Positions 1 to 14,538 of a stretch of 64,000 bases of DNA are shown in pieces (position 1 is the stretch's first letter; each line of letters opens with the position of its first letter). The position numbers and the translations under genes were made by a program. Source of the DNA: Ichthyophthirius multifiliis (Eukaryota; Ciliophora; Oligohymenophorea; Hymenostomatida); the NCBI RefSeq assembly GCF_000220395.1, contig NW_004086009.1:1-64000 (forward strand), written 5' to 3'. The notes under the pieces were generated by a model. The model did no database searches and was not told where the DNA came from. It saw only the letters and a program-made list of their open reading frames with translations.

Positions 1-147
1 ATATTTTATTCTTTTAACTTATAAAAAAAAATTATATATAATATTTATATATTACTTATTATTATTATTATTTTTATTAATTATCATAAGAATATATTTT
101 TAACATTTTCATTATTTAATTATTACAAATCTTTCTAAAAAGATATA
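1..147. other. A+T-rich flank beyond coiled-coil gene
   Basis: This short stretch lies past the TGA stop of the first gene. A second in-frame TGA on the minus strand occurs at 109-111. I see no gene here. It is probably 3' flank. Confidence 0.5.
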
Positions 148-3100
148 TCAAAAGCTATTTTTCTAATACTTTTTGGATAATTTCATATTAATAAATAATA
201 TTTTGTTTTTATATAAATTCTTATTCTATTAATATAAAATTATTTTATTAAATTTATATATTTTTTCTTTTAAATTTAATTAATTTTCATATTCTTTTAA
301 CTTATTTATATCATTTTAATATTATATTTACTCAACTTCTAATTATTTGTAAATTTCTACAAAATATTTTTCTCTATCTTCTATTTATTCGATCTTTTTT
401 TAATATTTTTCATTAAATTCTTTACTAAATATAATTTCCATATCTTAATTACCTAAATTAATATCTATATTTTCTTAACTATTACTTTAATATTAATTTT
501 TTAATTTATTTTATTCTTATTCTTCTTAATATTGATTTATTTCTTATTCATTATTTTCGTTTTTAATATGATCTTACTAATTATTTTATTATTAGTTAAG
601 ATTATTATAACTTATTTATTTTTATATTGTTATATATTTATTTATTTATTATTTTTTTACTTATTTTATTCCTACTAATTAATTTATATTTCTTGTTATT
701 ATTCTATATTATTTATTTTTTCATCTTTTATTGTTTTATTTTGTTCATTTTCTTATTTAAAATTATCTAAAAAGTCTATTTTTTCTTTTAAATTTTAATT
801 TTCTTATATTATTTCTTAATTTTTTCGAATTAAATCATTTTTCATTTATTCAAATTAATTTTTTATTTATAAATTTTCATTTTAAATATTTTCATATTAA
901 ATATATAATTCTTAGTATTATTTTTCTTATTATAATAGTGATTATTACAATAGATCTTCATTTTTAATATTATCTTATTATTTTTATTAAATATTATTAT
1001 ATTATATATACAATTATTCATATTAATTCTATAATTCTTAATATATGTTTTATTCTTATTATTTTTATTCATATTATTTATATTATTTTTCATATTTTTA
1101 TTACAGATCTTCATATTTTAGTTATTGTTCTTCTATATTTTTTTATTATTCTGATAGATTTTTTTATTATTCTTAATATTTATTATATTGTTCTTCATTT
1201 TATTTATTTAATTATTCATATTTCGTTTTATATTCTTCTTATTATTTTTATATGTTTTCATAGTTTTTTAATTACTCTTTATATTAAAGTTATAATTATT
1301 CATATATAATATTTAAATTTTCGTATTTTATTTCCAAATCTTAGTTTACTTTTATTAACTATTCATTATTTATATTATGTTCTTTATCTTATATCTCATA
1401 TTATTAATTTTAAGTATTTAATTATTCATTTTATTATTAAAGCTCTTAATATTTACTTTTTATTTATTATATTTAGTCATTTAATTGTTCATTTTATATT
1501 TTTATTTATTCATAATTTATATTTATTTAAGTATTTTCTTAATCTCTTTCTTCGAGTTTTTAAGTTAATTTAATAAACTCTTAATTTTACTAACAAAAAG
1601 AGTGTTTTAATTGATTTATTTATATTAAATTTTAATTTAAATTATTATTTTTATCACTAAGTTCTTGAATTTCATTTATTTATTTTTCACATTCATCCTA
1701 TAATTATTTAATGGTTACTTTAAGTTATTAACTTTATAAATTTTCTTTATTTTTTTCATTTTTTAATTAATTTATTATATCTTTTTATTCATTTATTTAT
1801 AAAAGTAATTATTCCATTTAATTTTCTAAAATAACTTTCTAATCTAAATATTCTTTATTTTTTTATTTTTATAGTTTTTTATAATTTTTTATTACCTTTT
1901 TCTAAAATCTATTTTTCCTATAATGATAATTCTTTATTCTTTTCTATATTAACTTATAATATATTTATTTTCTAAATTAGTTATTCTTTTTCGGTTTCTA
2001 AAGTTTATTTTTCATTAGTTAAAACTTATTCAATGTTATTTTATTTACTATTTTCTAAAGAAAATATATATTATTATAATTATTCTTTTTCTTATACTAA
2101 GATTTATTTTTCATTATTTAATATTAATTATATTTCATTGTCTTTATTACTTTAAAAATCGTTCAATTATTGAATTAATTATGATTTTTCTTTTTATTAT
2201 ATTTATAGTTCATTAAAATTATCAAGTTGTTCTTTATTAAGTTTCTCAATATTATTTTCTAAAGAAATAATTTATTAAATTAATTATTCATTTTTTATTT
2301 ATAAATTTTATTTTTCATTTAAAATTTATTACAAATCTATTTCTTATTTATTTTATAAATTTTTTACATGTTAATTTTATATTTCCAAAATTCCTTTTTC
2401 CCTTAAAATTTCTTCTTTTTCCTATAAAATTTCTTCTTTATCCTTTAAATTTTTTTCATTTTCATTTAAAATTTCTTCTTTTTCCTTTTAAATTTTTTCT
2501 TTTTCCTTTTAAATTTTTTCGTTTTCATTTAAAAGTTATTCTTTTTCAATATTATATTTTTCAATATTTTTTTCTAAAGAAATTATTTATTTAATTAATT
2601 TTTCATTTTCTTTTAGAATTTATTGTTTTTAATTTTCTAAAATTTCATATTCATTTGAATATTATTATTATAGACAGTCTTTTTCCTTTTTTAAAACAAC
2701 AATAATAGCTAATTATTCCAATTTTTATTTAATTTTATCAAAATTTAATTATAAATATTCATTTTTTTCATTTAAAGGTTTATTTTTTTCTATATTTATA
2801 TTTTATATTTGGATATTAAACTTATTTTCAGTTTATTAAATTTATTCATTTAAATTTTTAATTAATTTTTCTTTATTTTTAAACTCATCTATTATTTTTT
2901 AAAATACTTAATTTTCTTAATTATATTTGTTTGTATTTTCTACATTGTTTTATTCTAATATATTACTCAAAATATCAATATTTTCTTTCAAAAATGAGTT
3001 TTAACTAATAAAATATTCCAATTGTTATTATTAATACTCTAAAAGTTGTTCTTTTTATATTATTAGTTCTTTTTTTCTTATAAAAAATTATTAATATTAT

Positions 3101-5076
3101 CTATATTTTATTCTAGAGGATTATTTTGATTTATTTTATTATGTAATTAAATTTCTTTTTCTTTATATTATTAATTGATATTCTATTTTTAAATGTTAGT
3201 TTAATTTAATTAAATTATTTATTATGTTAATTCTTTATTTTTATCTTAAATAATTATATTTTTTTCTTAATAATCATTTATTTATTCCTTTAAATCTTTA
3301 TTTTCTTATTATAAAATAATCAATTAATTTTCTAAAATAGAATTTTCTTAAATTTCTTTTTTATAAAAAAAATATATTATTTTTTATTCTATAATAAAAA
3401 AAAAAATAAAGGAAGAAGAAGAATTTACTTTTTTATTAATTTTATATTTAATTTTATAATTATTTAGTTTTTTCAATAAAATTAAAATTATTTTAATTAA
3501 TTTAACTTTCATATCTTATTATTATTTCTTATAGTTTTTATATTCCTTCATTATTTTAAATTTCTTTATTTAATTAATCATTTTCTTTTTTTAATTATTT
3601 GGTATTATTTTATTCCTATTATTTAATTTAATTTTATAATTAATTTATTTAATTTTCTAATTATTAAATTTGATAATGCTATTATTTTGTTTAATTTTCG
3701 AGTTTTATATTTTCATTTTCCATTATTTTTTTTTCATTTTCCAATTATTTTGTTTCATCCTAATTTTATTTTTCTAAATTCTTTATTTATAATTCACTTT
3801 ATTATTTTAAGAAAGTTATTTCTTAATCGAATTTTTTTTATAAATCTAAAGTTTTTTATTAATTAATATTATTAATTTCTTCTATTTATATTTTTTAATT
3901 TTCTAATAATTAATTATTTTATATTTAATTTAAATAAATTGAATTATTATCTTTTTAATTTTAAAAAAGAGACTAATTATTATCTTTTTAAATATAATAA
4001 GGATTTTTATTAATCGACATAATATCATTTAATTGAATCTAAAGATTTTAAATTTCCAAATTTTTTTAACCTACAATATATTCTATTTTAAATTCTTATT
4101 CTTTATTATACTAGTTCTCTTATTTTTTATTTTATTATAAAACTTCACATTATTTTTACAAATCTTTCTTTTCTTATAAATATTATTCCAATTTTAAAAG
4201 TAATTGATTATTTAAATTATTCAATTATTAATTTGTTTTATGTAATAGTTCATATTCTTTCATTTTCTCTTCCAATTTTATCTTTTTATTTATTTTTTAT
4301 AAATCTTCCCTTTCTTTTTACATTTCCTTCATTTAATTTTTCATTGATAATATTTGTAATTCTTAAGAATTAAATATCTCCTTTAAAGTTATTTTTTCAT
4401 TTATGACTTTTTTTATCTCCTCGTTTATCTAAAAGAACATCTCTGAGTTATTTTTTTCTATTTTAATAGGCAATATCTACTAAACTTAATAGAAAAAATT
4501 TTCTATTTGCTATTATGTAAGGACTATATTTTATTAATATTTTTAATTTTGTTATTATAGTTGTATTTATTTTTAATAAGAATGGTTTAATTAATTTTAA
4601 AATTGTTAAAAAATCTAACTATCTTCTTAATTATTTTCTTATTATTATCCTTTTTAATTATATAAAAAATGAACTGTTCTTTTAATATTTTCGATTTCAA
4701 GTATTTATTAATTAATTAATTTTTCTAAAAAATAAAATTAATTTTCCTAGTATTCTTTAATTTAAAAAATTTGATTTTAAAAGCGAACTTTTTATTCTAA
4801 AAATTATTCATTTTAATTTTATAATTCATCCTTTTTTTATATAATTTAAAAATATTCTTTTAAATTATTTTTAGCATTTGAACATTTTTATTATGTTTAA
4901 ATTAATTTTGAGAATTGTTAGTTTATTTTATAAATTAAATTTTAATTTTCTCCATTCAATTATTAATTTTATTCATTTAAATTATTATTATATTTAAAAT
5001 TGTTATTATTGGAAATATTTAATGGCCTTTATATCTATTAAAAAGGACGACTAATCTAATTATGTTATTATTACAT
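148..5076 (-). CDS. large coiled-coil protein, about 1595 aa
   Basis: No family recognised. Read on the minus strand with TAA and TAG as Gln, the frame runs from ATG at 5074-5076 to TGA at 148-150. Three short introns are inferred from frame changes plus GT/AG ends: 611-660 (50 bp), 1844-1895 (52 bp) and 3389-3428 (40 bp). One further frame change at 3070-3076 has no GT nearby and is explained by one missing A in a run of seven. With these corrections the coding length is a multiple of three. The N-terminus (about 60 residues) is Q/N-rich. The rest is nearly continuous K/E/Q/N/L heptad-like sequence; around 2380-2530 there are near-repeats of the form EKEEIL. No catalytic motif, signal peptide or membrane span is visible. 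A structural (basal body, cortex or motility) role is a guess. The start is uncertain because reading frames without stops are common upstream. Confidence 0.72.
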
Positions 5077-5892
5077 ATAGTTATTGGATTATTATTAAAT
5101 TAATTTATTTTTTATAAATATTCCTAATTTCTATTATTTACGCTTCGTATTTTCTTTTTTAATTCAATTATAGAATGATTCTTTAATATAAATATAAATA
5201 TAAAAATATATAAATATATAAAATAAATAAATTACATTTTTATAACTTTCATATCTATCATAATCTTAAGACTTACTTAATATGATATTTGTTCTTTTAT
5301 TTATGTCATTTATTTTTGTAAATAATTATTATTAATTTTAAGAATATAATTTATCTGTTGTATACTTTTCTTTTAAATTCAAACTTCTTCTTCGGTATTA
5401 TAATTCGTTGAAATTGAAACGTTTGGGAGAAATATTTAAAGTTGTATGAAGAACAGCATTTGTTCTTTTAGGTTAACTAAAATTTATATTTGTTCTTTTT
5501 TATAATATATATGAGTTATTTAAAAAATTAGGTGAATAATTAAAATAACTATTTTTCATTTATTTTAAATAATTTATATTATTTTTTAATAAAATATAAA
5601 AAAATTATAAAAATACAAAAAAATTTAATTTTAATTCTAATTAAAAACAAACAAATATATTATGAAAATAAAATAATATAAATATAAAAATAAGAAAAAA
5701 TTAAAAATTAAAAAATGAATATAAATATATATATATATATATAATTATTTAATTATATATATATATATATATTATATATATATATTTTCAAATAATATTA
5801 ATTTAATAAAAAAATATGAATATTTATTTAAACATAAAATATTTGAATAATAACATTTTCCTATATTTATATACTTATTTTTAAAATTTATT
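5077..5892. other. intergenic spacer with TA tracts
   Basis: Upstream region of the coiled-coil gene and downstream region of the membrane-protein gene. It contains (TA)n at about 5727-5790 with a central ATTTAATTAT interruption. Around 5390-5470 there is a slightly more GC-containing segment. I see no convincing gene. Confidence 0.5.
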
Positions 5893-8800
5893 TCATTAAT
5901 TCAATTTTTTTTTATCAATGTTTTTTTATTTTTCATCATCATCATTAATATTATCTCCATTGTTCTCATTTTCAATTTATCCTTCTTCTTTATCAATTCT
6001 AGCCATAGCTATTCTATAATTTCTTCTAATAATGAACATTTTTACTTATTTATAAATGCATATTATAATCAATAAGCATAGCAAAATGCCTATAATTACC
6101 ATAATCCATAATGGGAAAATATAAGTTTTTTCAAAAGTATGTGTTTCAATTATTTTTGTAACATTTTTAAATATTTAATCACTTCCTACTGTGATTTATT
6201 AGAATGGATAAATAAAGCTAAAAGGTTCCATATATTTTAAATTATTAGGTTATTAAAGATAAACAACACCTTAAATTTCAACATAATAAGTACCATTTGG
6301 TAGATCTATAAACTAGAAAGTATGATTAAATGGCTAAACACCTTAATTGAAAATTTTCTAACTCTATGCATATACTAAATTAGTTGTATTTAAACCTAAA
6401 GAATTCAAAAGTTCCTATTCTAACTCACATTTGGCAAAATATTGCAAATATTATTACTTATTAGTCAAATGTACTGTATACTAATATTCTATAGCATTAT
6501 AAAGCGAATCAATACATTAGTTTGCACATTAAATAGTACCGAAAAATATATTTATAGTATTGCTATATTATTAAAGCTCAATATTAAAGTTTTCCTTTAC
6601 ACTAGCATTTATTTAACCATTGGATGGTATTTAATATACTTAATGTGGTATAACCTAAATTTATAAATAAACATATATAAATATAAATAAAATTACTTAG
6701 TTCTAAGGCATAATATGTGGAATAATCATATATAAAGCTTTCGTTTAGTTTAAATATTAAACTCCTAATAAAGGCTAAACTGTAATAAATAAAGGACCTT
6801 TTTGTTTTCTTTCGAAATTAACAATTGTATGATCTCCAATAATCATTGAGGGCTTACTTTTGACATTAAATTCATCATTTTCGGCTTTTGAGAATGAATC
6901 AGATGCTCTAATTTGTACTTATCCGAGACATTCGAAGACTTCTAGGTATATTTAAGCTGGCTCACTTAAATACATTTCATATTTGTCATTTGATTATAAA
7001 GATACATCTGATATATACCCACCTCTTGGTATTATATATGTAATATCTTTTGCATTTAAATTAATTGAGAATTAAATTTAGTATTATTTCATGCTTTAAT
7101 TTGTATGATTTAATAAAATCATATATAAACCCTTTTTGCCTTTTTCTAAAAGCTTGAATTTTTTATATACGAAGTCCGAAGCTAAGTAATCATTATTTTT
7201 AATACTGGGAATATCAATTAAAGTTTACTATTCGTTTTATTACTAAGAAGATTCTAAGAATTTTAAGTCTAAATTAGGTTTTAATTTTATGTTATTTGCC
7301 ATTACACTGTCTTTAAAAATTGAAAAATAGACCATAATTGTAATTTCTTCAATTACATCAGTTCTTTTATTAATATTAAAGTAAAAAGATTCTGGTATAT
7401 TATACATTACATAGCCTTTCTCTACTGTTCCGAAGTCTATTTCTTTCATAACTGATTGTATTTATCCATCATTCTCTCTTCTATAGACTTTTACATAAAT
7501 ATTATAAATACAAGCTGACTAAGATAATACACTAATATAAAAGCTTCCTTTTAAACCCTCCTATGAATTTTATTTAGCTTAATATACTATGGCATCTTCC
7601 GATATAGAATAAAGATCTTCTGAATTATCAATATCTTAAGGGAAAGGCTTTTGTCTTGAAGAAAAGACAGTAATATAGCCTGTAATAGGTACGAAATGGA
7701 AAACTACCTTATGTACAGTATTTTATATAATATTATTTAAATTAAATTTATAATAATCTTATGTGTTTATGTCCATCATTCCTCTATAGTTTTAATTTTC
7801 GACTAATTAAATTTATTACTTAGGTCTTTTGGCCATTAATTTATAATGCGATTCTCCTTTACCTTTACCTTAGATAGCTACAGTATATAGACAGCTCATA
7901 TTGCCTTTTTCGTCTCTACATCTATCAATATTATAGTCTATTGTTAATTTATGATCCTTTTGGTTTTCTATAGATTTTTATAATAATTTTTCTTCATTTA
8001 TTTCCTTATCTGTTATCAAGCAATCTTCAAAAACACTGGTAACTAAACACTCTCTTATATATAAGTTCATGCTTCCGCTTATTGCAGTCGCCTGGACTGT
8101 AATTTAGGTGTCATTATTCAATTTTTAGATAAAAAGTTGGTAAGAAATAATTCCGGAGTTTTATAAATAACCAGACTCAACTATATCAAAGTCTAATCCT
8201 CGGTCGTAATAATTGGAAGAATAGGCAATTAGGGAAAAAGAAGATGCTGTCTCTCCAAAAACTACAATATATATTACATCATCGATCATATTCAAGTTTT
8301 TAATGGAATCTTTTGAAATAGTTAATGATTCTATTCCATCTTTTGAGGTTGAAGAAAATTTATATGAAGATAAATTAGTGGGATCATCCGGTAGTTAATT
8401 TACGGCTATATATAAGTCTGGGTTTCCGAAAAAAGGGGTCAAATCAATCGATAATTAGTCATTGTCGAGTTCGAAAACACTAAAAAGGTTAAAATAAAGG
8501 GCGAAAATTCTCATTTATTATTATTATACCATGTCTTATGTTTCTTTATTTAAATATATTTGCCTAGTTTTTCCAAAACCTTCACTTTGTAAAATTATTT
8601 GAGAACCAGAAGGCGCTGATATTGCTATAGTGTAGATTTATTTACTTTTATTTAAAATTTTGCCTTTATCTTCAATCAAAACTGCAAGTCCATTTAACAT
8701 TAATTCCTCAGAATTATAGTCATAATCACTTGGGTTTGGAATACTATCACCTTTTTTAACATATATATGGAAAGATCCATTCACATCTAAAGCATTTAAT

Positions 8801-9624
8801 AAATAAGATTCAATTAAAACATGCTCATATGCATTACTATTCGATGAAGATTCTTCGACTTCAATATAAGCGACCATATGTTGTGCTTTTCCGTCATCAG
8901 GGAATACATATCGGGACACTTCTCCAAGCTTAAGTGTAGAAGTAGTCTCATAAATCACTTAGATGGAAAATCTGCAGGATTTCTAGCAGAAAATGCCGAT
9001 ATAATATGCATGATTTTCAATAATATCCTGAGAATTAATCGAGCAAAAATCTACTCCTTTAAAGCCACAGAAAATATCGTTTTAAGAGGATAAATCAGGA
9101 TATTAATTTTACGTACTTATAATAAGTAATGGAGAATGAGAATAGTCTGCGCGTCCATTTACCATTATAGTAATCTCTTTATCTGAAGAGAGCTTTTTAT
9201 CAACTACAAAATAATTAAAAGCCACCGGTTAATAATCATCAATTTCTTTTTTAAATTAATGTTCGATTTTTTTATATTCACCGATCTATATGCGAGTTGA
9301 TTAAATTTTATAAACAGTACTTATATCAGGTTAAAAAGGATCTTTTTAAGAATTTTAAGTTGTCTATGTGTTATCTGTGGGTTTTTAGTTGCTATTATCA
9401 TCAAAATCATCGTCATCGGTTTCAGAATTTGCTTATGGATTATTTTGAGATTAAGAATTGGGTTGAGATTCTGAATTGGGTTTAGATTATGATTAAGGGT
9501 CTTTAGTTTCTTGGGTTAGACGAGACGATATTTTTGAGGGTTATTAGAATTTAATTGATTAGGTTGATATTGATAATAACGAAATTAAAAATATAATTAT
9601 TTTTAAAATAATTTTAGAATTCAT
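5893..9624 (-). CDS. large type I membrane protein, about 1229 aa
   Basis: Family not recognised. The frame is open from ATG 9622-9624 to TGA 5893-5895. One in-frame 42-bp intron (6655-6696) is inferred from its GTAATT...TTTAG ends and pure A+T content. Residues 1-25 form a signal peptide (MNSKIILKIIIFLISLLS, then STQS). This is followed by a low-complexity S/Q/N/P and poly-Asp linker to about residue 90. A very long ectodomain of beta-rich sequence follows, with scattered cysteine pairs (for example C-x(6)-C and C-x(3)-C around residues 170-200). The style recalls repeated pre-peptidase C-terminal-like or jelly-roll modules. Near the C-terminus is one strong membrane helix (PLWIMVIIGILLCLLIIICI), then a roughly 50-residue acidic and basic cytoplasmic tail. 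Topology is therefore secreted N-terminus outside, tail inside. GC content is visibly higher than in neighbours, and no frame break is needed. It is probably a surface protein. Confidence 0.85.
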
Positions 9625-10600
9625 TTATTAATATTTTTGTTTTTTTATTGATTTTTTATTTTATTTTTATTTTGTTTGTATAATAATTATTAGAAAATAA
9701 TATATTTTTGTATTTATATTTATAATTATAATTATATATTAAATGTATTGTCTTATTTTTATGTTTTTTAAACATTATTTTACAAATATAATATAAAAAT
9801 ATGATTTAATTATTTTAATAAAATCATAAATAATAAATAAATTTTTATCCATAATTTTTATTTTCTTTTAAATTAATATTAAGCAAGAAATAAATATTAA
9901 TAATATATATGATATTAAGTAAAAAAATCAAAAAGAAATAAAATGAATGATTAAAAATAATATAATTTTTAAATTTAAAAAACCAATATTAAATTCACAT
10001 AAATAATTTAATAATAAATAAATGATTTATGATTTAAAATAAATATTATAATGTTCCTTATGTAATTTAATAAATTGACTTAATTTTATCTTATTTTATA
10101 AACTAAAAATATAGATATCTTAATATTAAAAAAAAAGATAAAATAAAGTGAAATAAATATAATAAATAAATATATAAATAGATCATATATATTTATATAT
10201 TTTTATATACTATATAATTATATTATTTATATTTTATTTTATAAAAATATATTTTTATTTAAAACAAAAAAAAATTAATATTAATAATTATAAAAACTAT
10301 ATATTTTATTATTAATAGTTATAAATTAATTTTTTATTAAAAACATAAAAATTATATATTATATAATAAATTTATCATTTTTTTTATTCTGTCTAATTTT
10401 ATAATAAATAATTATTATTAAATTTTTACGAATAATATTTTATTTAATTTTATTAAGCTTTTAATAAATGACTTCTTTTAATTTTTATTTTTTTAAATAT
10501 AAAAATAATAATAAAAAAAAAAAACTTTAATTGCTTTACAAATATTTTTTAACTCTTATTTGGGTTAAACTTAAAAATTAGGACATTTAATTTATTTTAT

Positions 10601-10639
<39 letters not shown>
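9625..10639. other. intergenic spacer
   Basis: A+T-rich DNA between two minus-strand genes. It includes the promoter of the membrane-protein gene just above 9624 and probably the 3' end of the coiled-coil gene, whose stop could lie as far down as the TGA at 10375-10377. A (TA)n tract runs about 10601-10641. Nothing else is seen. Confidence 0.45.
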
Positions 10640-10647
<8 letters not shown>

Positions 10648-12250
10648 AATTTTTTTAATTACTTTATGAACTAATTAAAATACAAAATTTTAAGTTTTAG
10701 AAGGTGATAATTCTGTAACTTCATTTGGTAATATAATAGTAATTTCTTAAGAGCATTCTATTTAAATAATATATTTATCAAAGATATTTTTTCTTAATAA
10801 AATTAAGCAGCTAATTTTAGATTTTCCTTCTTCATCTATATTTTTTGTTACACTAAAGATTTAATATTCTTCTATTTATTTTTCTAATTGATATTTTTAA
10901 TTTGTAAGTTTTTCAATTTTTAATTAATTTTAATTATTTTATTCTTAATAAAGTTAAATTTATTATTTCCTTTTTTTTTTGTATTTTATTAATTCATTTA
11001 TTTTTTATTTTTTAAGAAAAAAAAAAAATTTTACTTTTCATCAATTAATTTATTTATTTTATCATTTAATTCTTCTTTTTCTATATTTATTTTTGAATAT
11101 TCTTTTTAAACTTTTTCTATATTTAAATTGAGTGTTATATTTTACTCTTACAATTCTCTGTTTTACTACAAAAGTACCATGTTTTTTTATTAAAAAGCTA
11201 CAAGTTAATCATCTTTTAACATGTATTCTTATTCTTTTTATATATCTTTTAAATCATTTTCTCTTAATATATATTGTATAGTGTATATATACATATATAA
11301 ATAATAAATAAAATACATACAATACATCAATTATTGAATTTCTTTCAGTTAAAAATTATTAAGATTATTCTAATTATTTAGAAAGACTATGATTAATAAT
11401 TTTAATATTTTCAATATCTTTATTTTATTTTAGGCTGCTTTTATCTTTTAGATTTTTATTTTCATTTAATAAGTTTTTAATTTCTTATTCTTATTTATCA
11501 ATAATCATTTTAATTTCATTAATCTATAAATGGAGATTATTTTTTTCTTTCAAAAAGCTTTCTTATTCTTCTATTGTATTTCTCCCGAGTAAGTTTTAAA
11601 TAGTTAAATAACAATTAAGCAATTCTTCTTATTTACCGTCTTTTTATAAATCTTAAATCCTCTATTAAACATACTAAATATTATCATTAATGGATTAATT
11701 AGTCAAAAAATTAAACTAAAAAGATGTTTTATCAATTTCTTCGTTTAAAATATTATTTTTAAGCTCTTAATTTTCCTCTTTTAATTTCTCAATAATTCTT
11801 AAAAGTTCTAAAATTTATTCTTATTTATTATTTTCTTGTACTTAGAAATTAAACTATTATTATTTTTCTAATAATAATTCTTAAATTTATTTTTTTACAA
11901 TTCCAAAATTTTATTCTATAAAGAGTTATTTAACTCTAAATTTTAAACTGAATTTTTTAATTCTTAATTCTCTTCTTCCTATTATTCTAGTATTTAATTA
12001 ATTTCTTAAATTTATACACAAACATCATTATATTCTTAAAATAAACTCACATATTTTCTTTTATATTCTTCCAAATTTATTTATAAGTCTTAAATTTTCT
12101 CATCTTCTTATATATATAAAATAGACTTATTTTTCAAAACAGGATTTTGTTTTAATTCTTTTATTTCCTAATTTAATCTATTTATAGTTTATACTAAATT
12201 TTTTCTTTTCCGTCTGTCGCAAACATACTACTACTTATATCCATTGACAT
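10640..12250 (-). CDS. coiled-coil protein, roughly 480-500 aa
   Basis: Not recognised. It starts at ATG 12248-12250 with MSMDISSSMFATDGKEK. Frame changes at 12199-12204 and 11890-11896 fall in runs of 6 and 7 A on the coding strand, and each is repaired by one extra A. Introns 11263-11320 (58 bp, donor GTATGT) and 10970-11034 (65 bp) restore the frame exactly. The body is a K/E/Q/N/L coiled coil. The last part changes character to a globular-looking segment with beta-type stretches (KISCLILLRKNIFDKY, then a run ending LPNEVTELSPSKT). The C-terminus is unresolved: the frame stays open through a TA repeat to a TGA at 10375-10377, and an intron probably begins near 10660. A cytoskeletal or tethering role is only a guess. 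Confidence 0.65.
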
Positions 12251-14538
12251 TTTTTTACTCTTTTTTTTTATATTATGAGGGCTGATTAAAAGAGGAGATT
12301 AGCAATTATATTTCGCAAACCCTTAGGCTAACATTTTGGATACTCCAACAAAATTTTAGGGAGTTTATATTTATTTTTATATTAATAATTAACCTTATTT
12401 ATTTTTGTATTTATTAATTTAAATAAAAACTCCTATATATTTATACGTTTTTTATCAGATTATTATGCAAAACTCATTTCTTATGGACTATTATCATATA
12501 AATTTTTGTCTTTTAATTCTTATATTATTTTTTTATTGCTTGAAAGAAATGAAGGGGTGTTAGGCTCGTTTGTTTAATTCTATATTGATATTTTTGTGTT
12601 TATATTTAAGTTTTTTTGTTGCTTTTATTACTTTTATTTATTTATATTTATTTTTGGGATGATTGTTTTATTTACTTTTGGCTCATTCACTATTATTTTT
12701 AAAGAAATAATATTTATAGAAAACATAAAAAAACAATTTTTTTTGTTTACCTTTGTAAACTTTCATTTATAAAAGTTAATATTATATGATATTTTTGTTT
12801 TTTTTTTTCAAAATAAATAATAATATATATATATTAATGTTTTTTTAAATAAAAATAAAAATAATAATAATTAAATATACAAAAAATATTTTAATATAAA
12901 AATTATTTTAAATTTATTAAAAATATAAGAAATAATTTATATTAGTAAAAATATTTTCATTTATATAATTATTATTGAGTTTAAATTAAATTATCATTCA
13001 AAATTTTTTTTTTAATATTAAAGTTTCAATTTAATATTTATTTCATTAAAAAATTAACTTTAATTTTTAACATAATAATCTCTAAAAGGTTAAATAAAAA
13101 AAGAACTTTTATTATCTTTATTAAAAAAACTTAAGAATAAACGATAAAAAGCAATTATTAATTTAATTATAAACACTAATTTTTACAGGATTCAATATTT
13201 AGACGGATTTTTTATCATTATTTTTTGGTTATTTTATTAATTAACGTTAAAAATCTAACTTGTTTCGAAGTTTTTATCTTCTGGTATATAATTAAATCAA
13301 TTTAAAATAGTATTATTACTTTATAAGCAACTAATTTAAAAATAAATCAAGTTTTTACTATCAAATAATTGTTTTTATCTAAAATTATTAATTTAGATTA
13401 TATTTATTTTTTTTTTTAATTCATTTTTTTTTTATTTATTTAATTTTAAAAATAAAAGTTTATTATTTATTGAGAGTTCTTAATATTATATTTTTTTTTT
13501 ATTTAATATATATACATATTCATTTTATTTATTATAATGTATTCCTATTCCACTAATTTAACCTTTTTTGAGACTATCTTCATATATATCACTATTCTAA
13601 AATATCTAACTATATTATTCATTTAAAACATAATTTTTTGTTTTTTTTTTATTATATGTATATATATATATTAATAAATATATGTAATTAGATTTATAAA
13701 ATTTTTCTTTATAAAATTTGGTTTCTATAATAATTAGTTAATGTGTTATTTGCAAATCAGGTCTTATAAATACTTATCTTTATTGCTTTTTTTTTAGTTT
13801 ATTATATTTTTAAGAAAAAATGTTCTTTGAGCAGAAAATTAATATGAATATTTATTTGATTGTTTTTTATAAAAAAAAAAGAATCCAAATACTTTTAGTT
13901 AAAAATAATTATAAAGAAAATATTATTGAAGAATAAGATAGGGCTAATAAAATAAATTGAAATGATTATTTAAAATTAATTAATTTATTTATGATGAGTT
14001 CTATATTTTTTGACTTATGGATATAATTAGAAAATGAAAATTTTTCATGGAAAAGAGCTTTTTTAAAAAATGATAAAATTCCAGTTTTGTTTATATATAC
14101 CTAAATTTAATTTTAGCTATATAGATAGACTTTTCATTTTTTTTATAATTATTTTACTTTTATATTTTTTACTTAAAATCAAGTTAAATTATTTTAATAA
14201 GAAAATTTATTTATATTTTAAAAATATAAATTACTAAAATAAAAAATGATAATATTAATAAAATAATTGCAATATATTTTAATAATCAGTTTATTTATAT
14301 AAAAAATCTATCTATTTTTATAATATAGTTTTTTTTATTTGTATTTTATAAATAAATTAAGCTTAATTATTTATAAATTCAATTTAACTATGAAATAAAT
14401 AAATATAAAATAAAGAAAATTATAAAATAAAAAAAAAATTATAGATATTTTTATAAACAAAAAATATTTAAAAAAAAAAAAAAAAAATTAATTTTTTTTT
14501 AAAAAACAGAAAAATTTTTTAATACAATCTATAACAAA
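12251..14538. other. long spacer with a less AT-rich island and a weak ORF
   Basis: About 12260-12660 is noticeably richer in G and C than the rest, and may hold a promoter or a small RNA. A 46-codon plus-strand ORF lies at 13820-13960 (MFFEQKINMNIYLIV...). The same frame continues past its TGA with protein-like sequence to about 14110 (LINLFMMSSIFFDLW, then KRAFLKNDKIPVLF), which could be a gene fragment. The rest is simple A+T sequence. Confidence 0.35.

Noticed and set aside
863-1114. 83-codon minus-strand ORF, N/K/I-rich
   Set aside because: It is a shadow of the coiled-coil gene in another frame. The true frame, with TAA and TAG as Gln, is open for kilobases and has E/K/L/Q heptads.
3389-3428. 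All frame changes as introns
   Set aside because: Many breaks lack any GT between the two frames or would delete conserved motif residues; those are A-run breaks. Only changes with GT/AG ends and correct phase were called introns.
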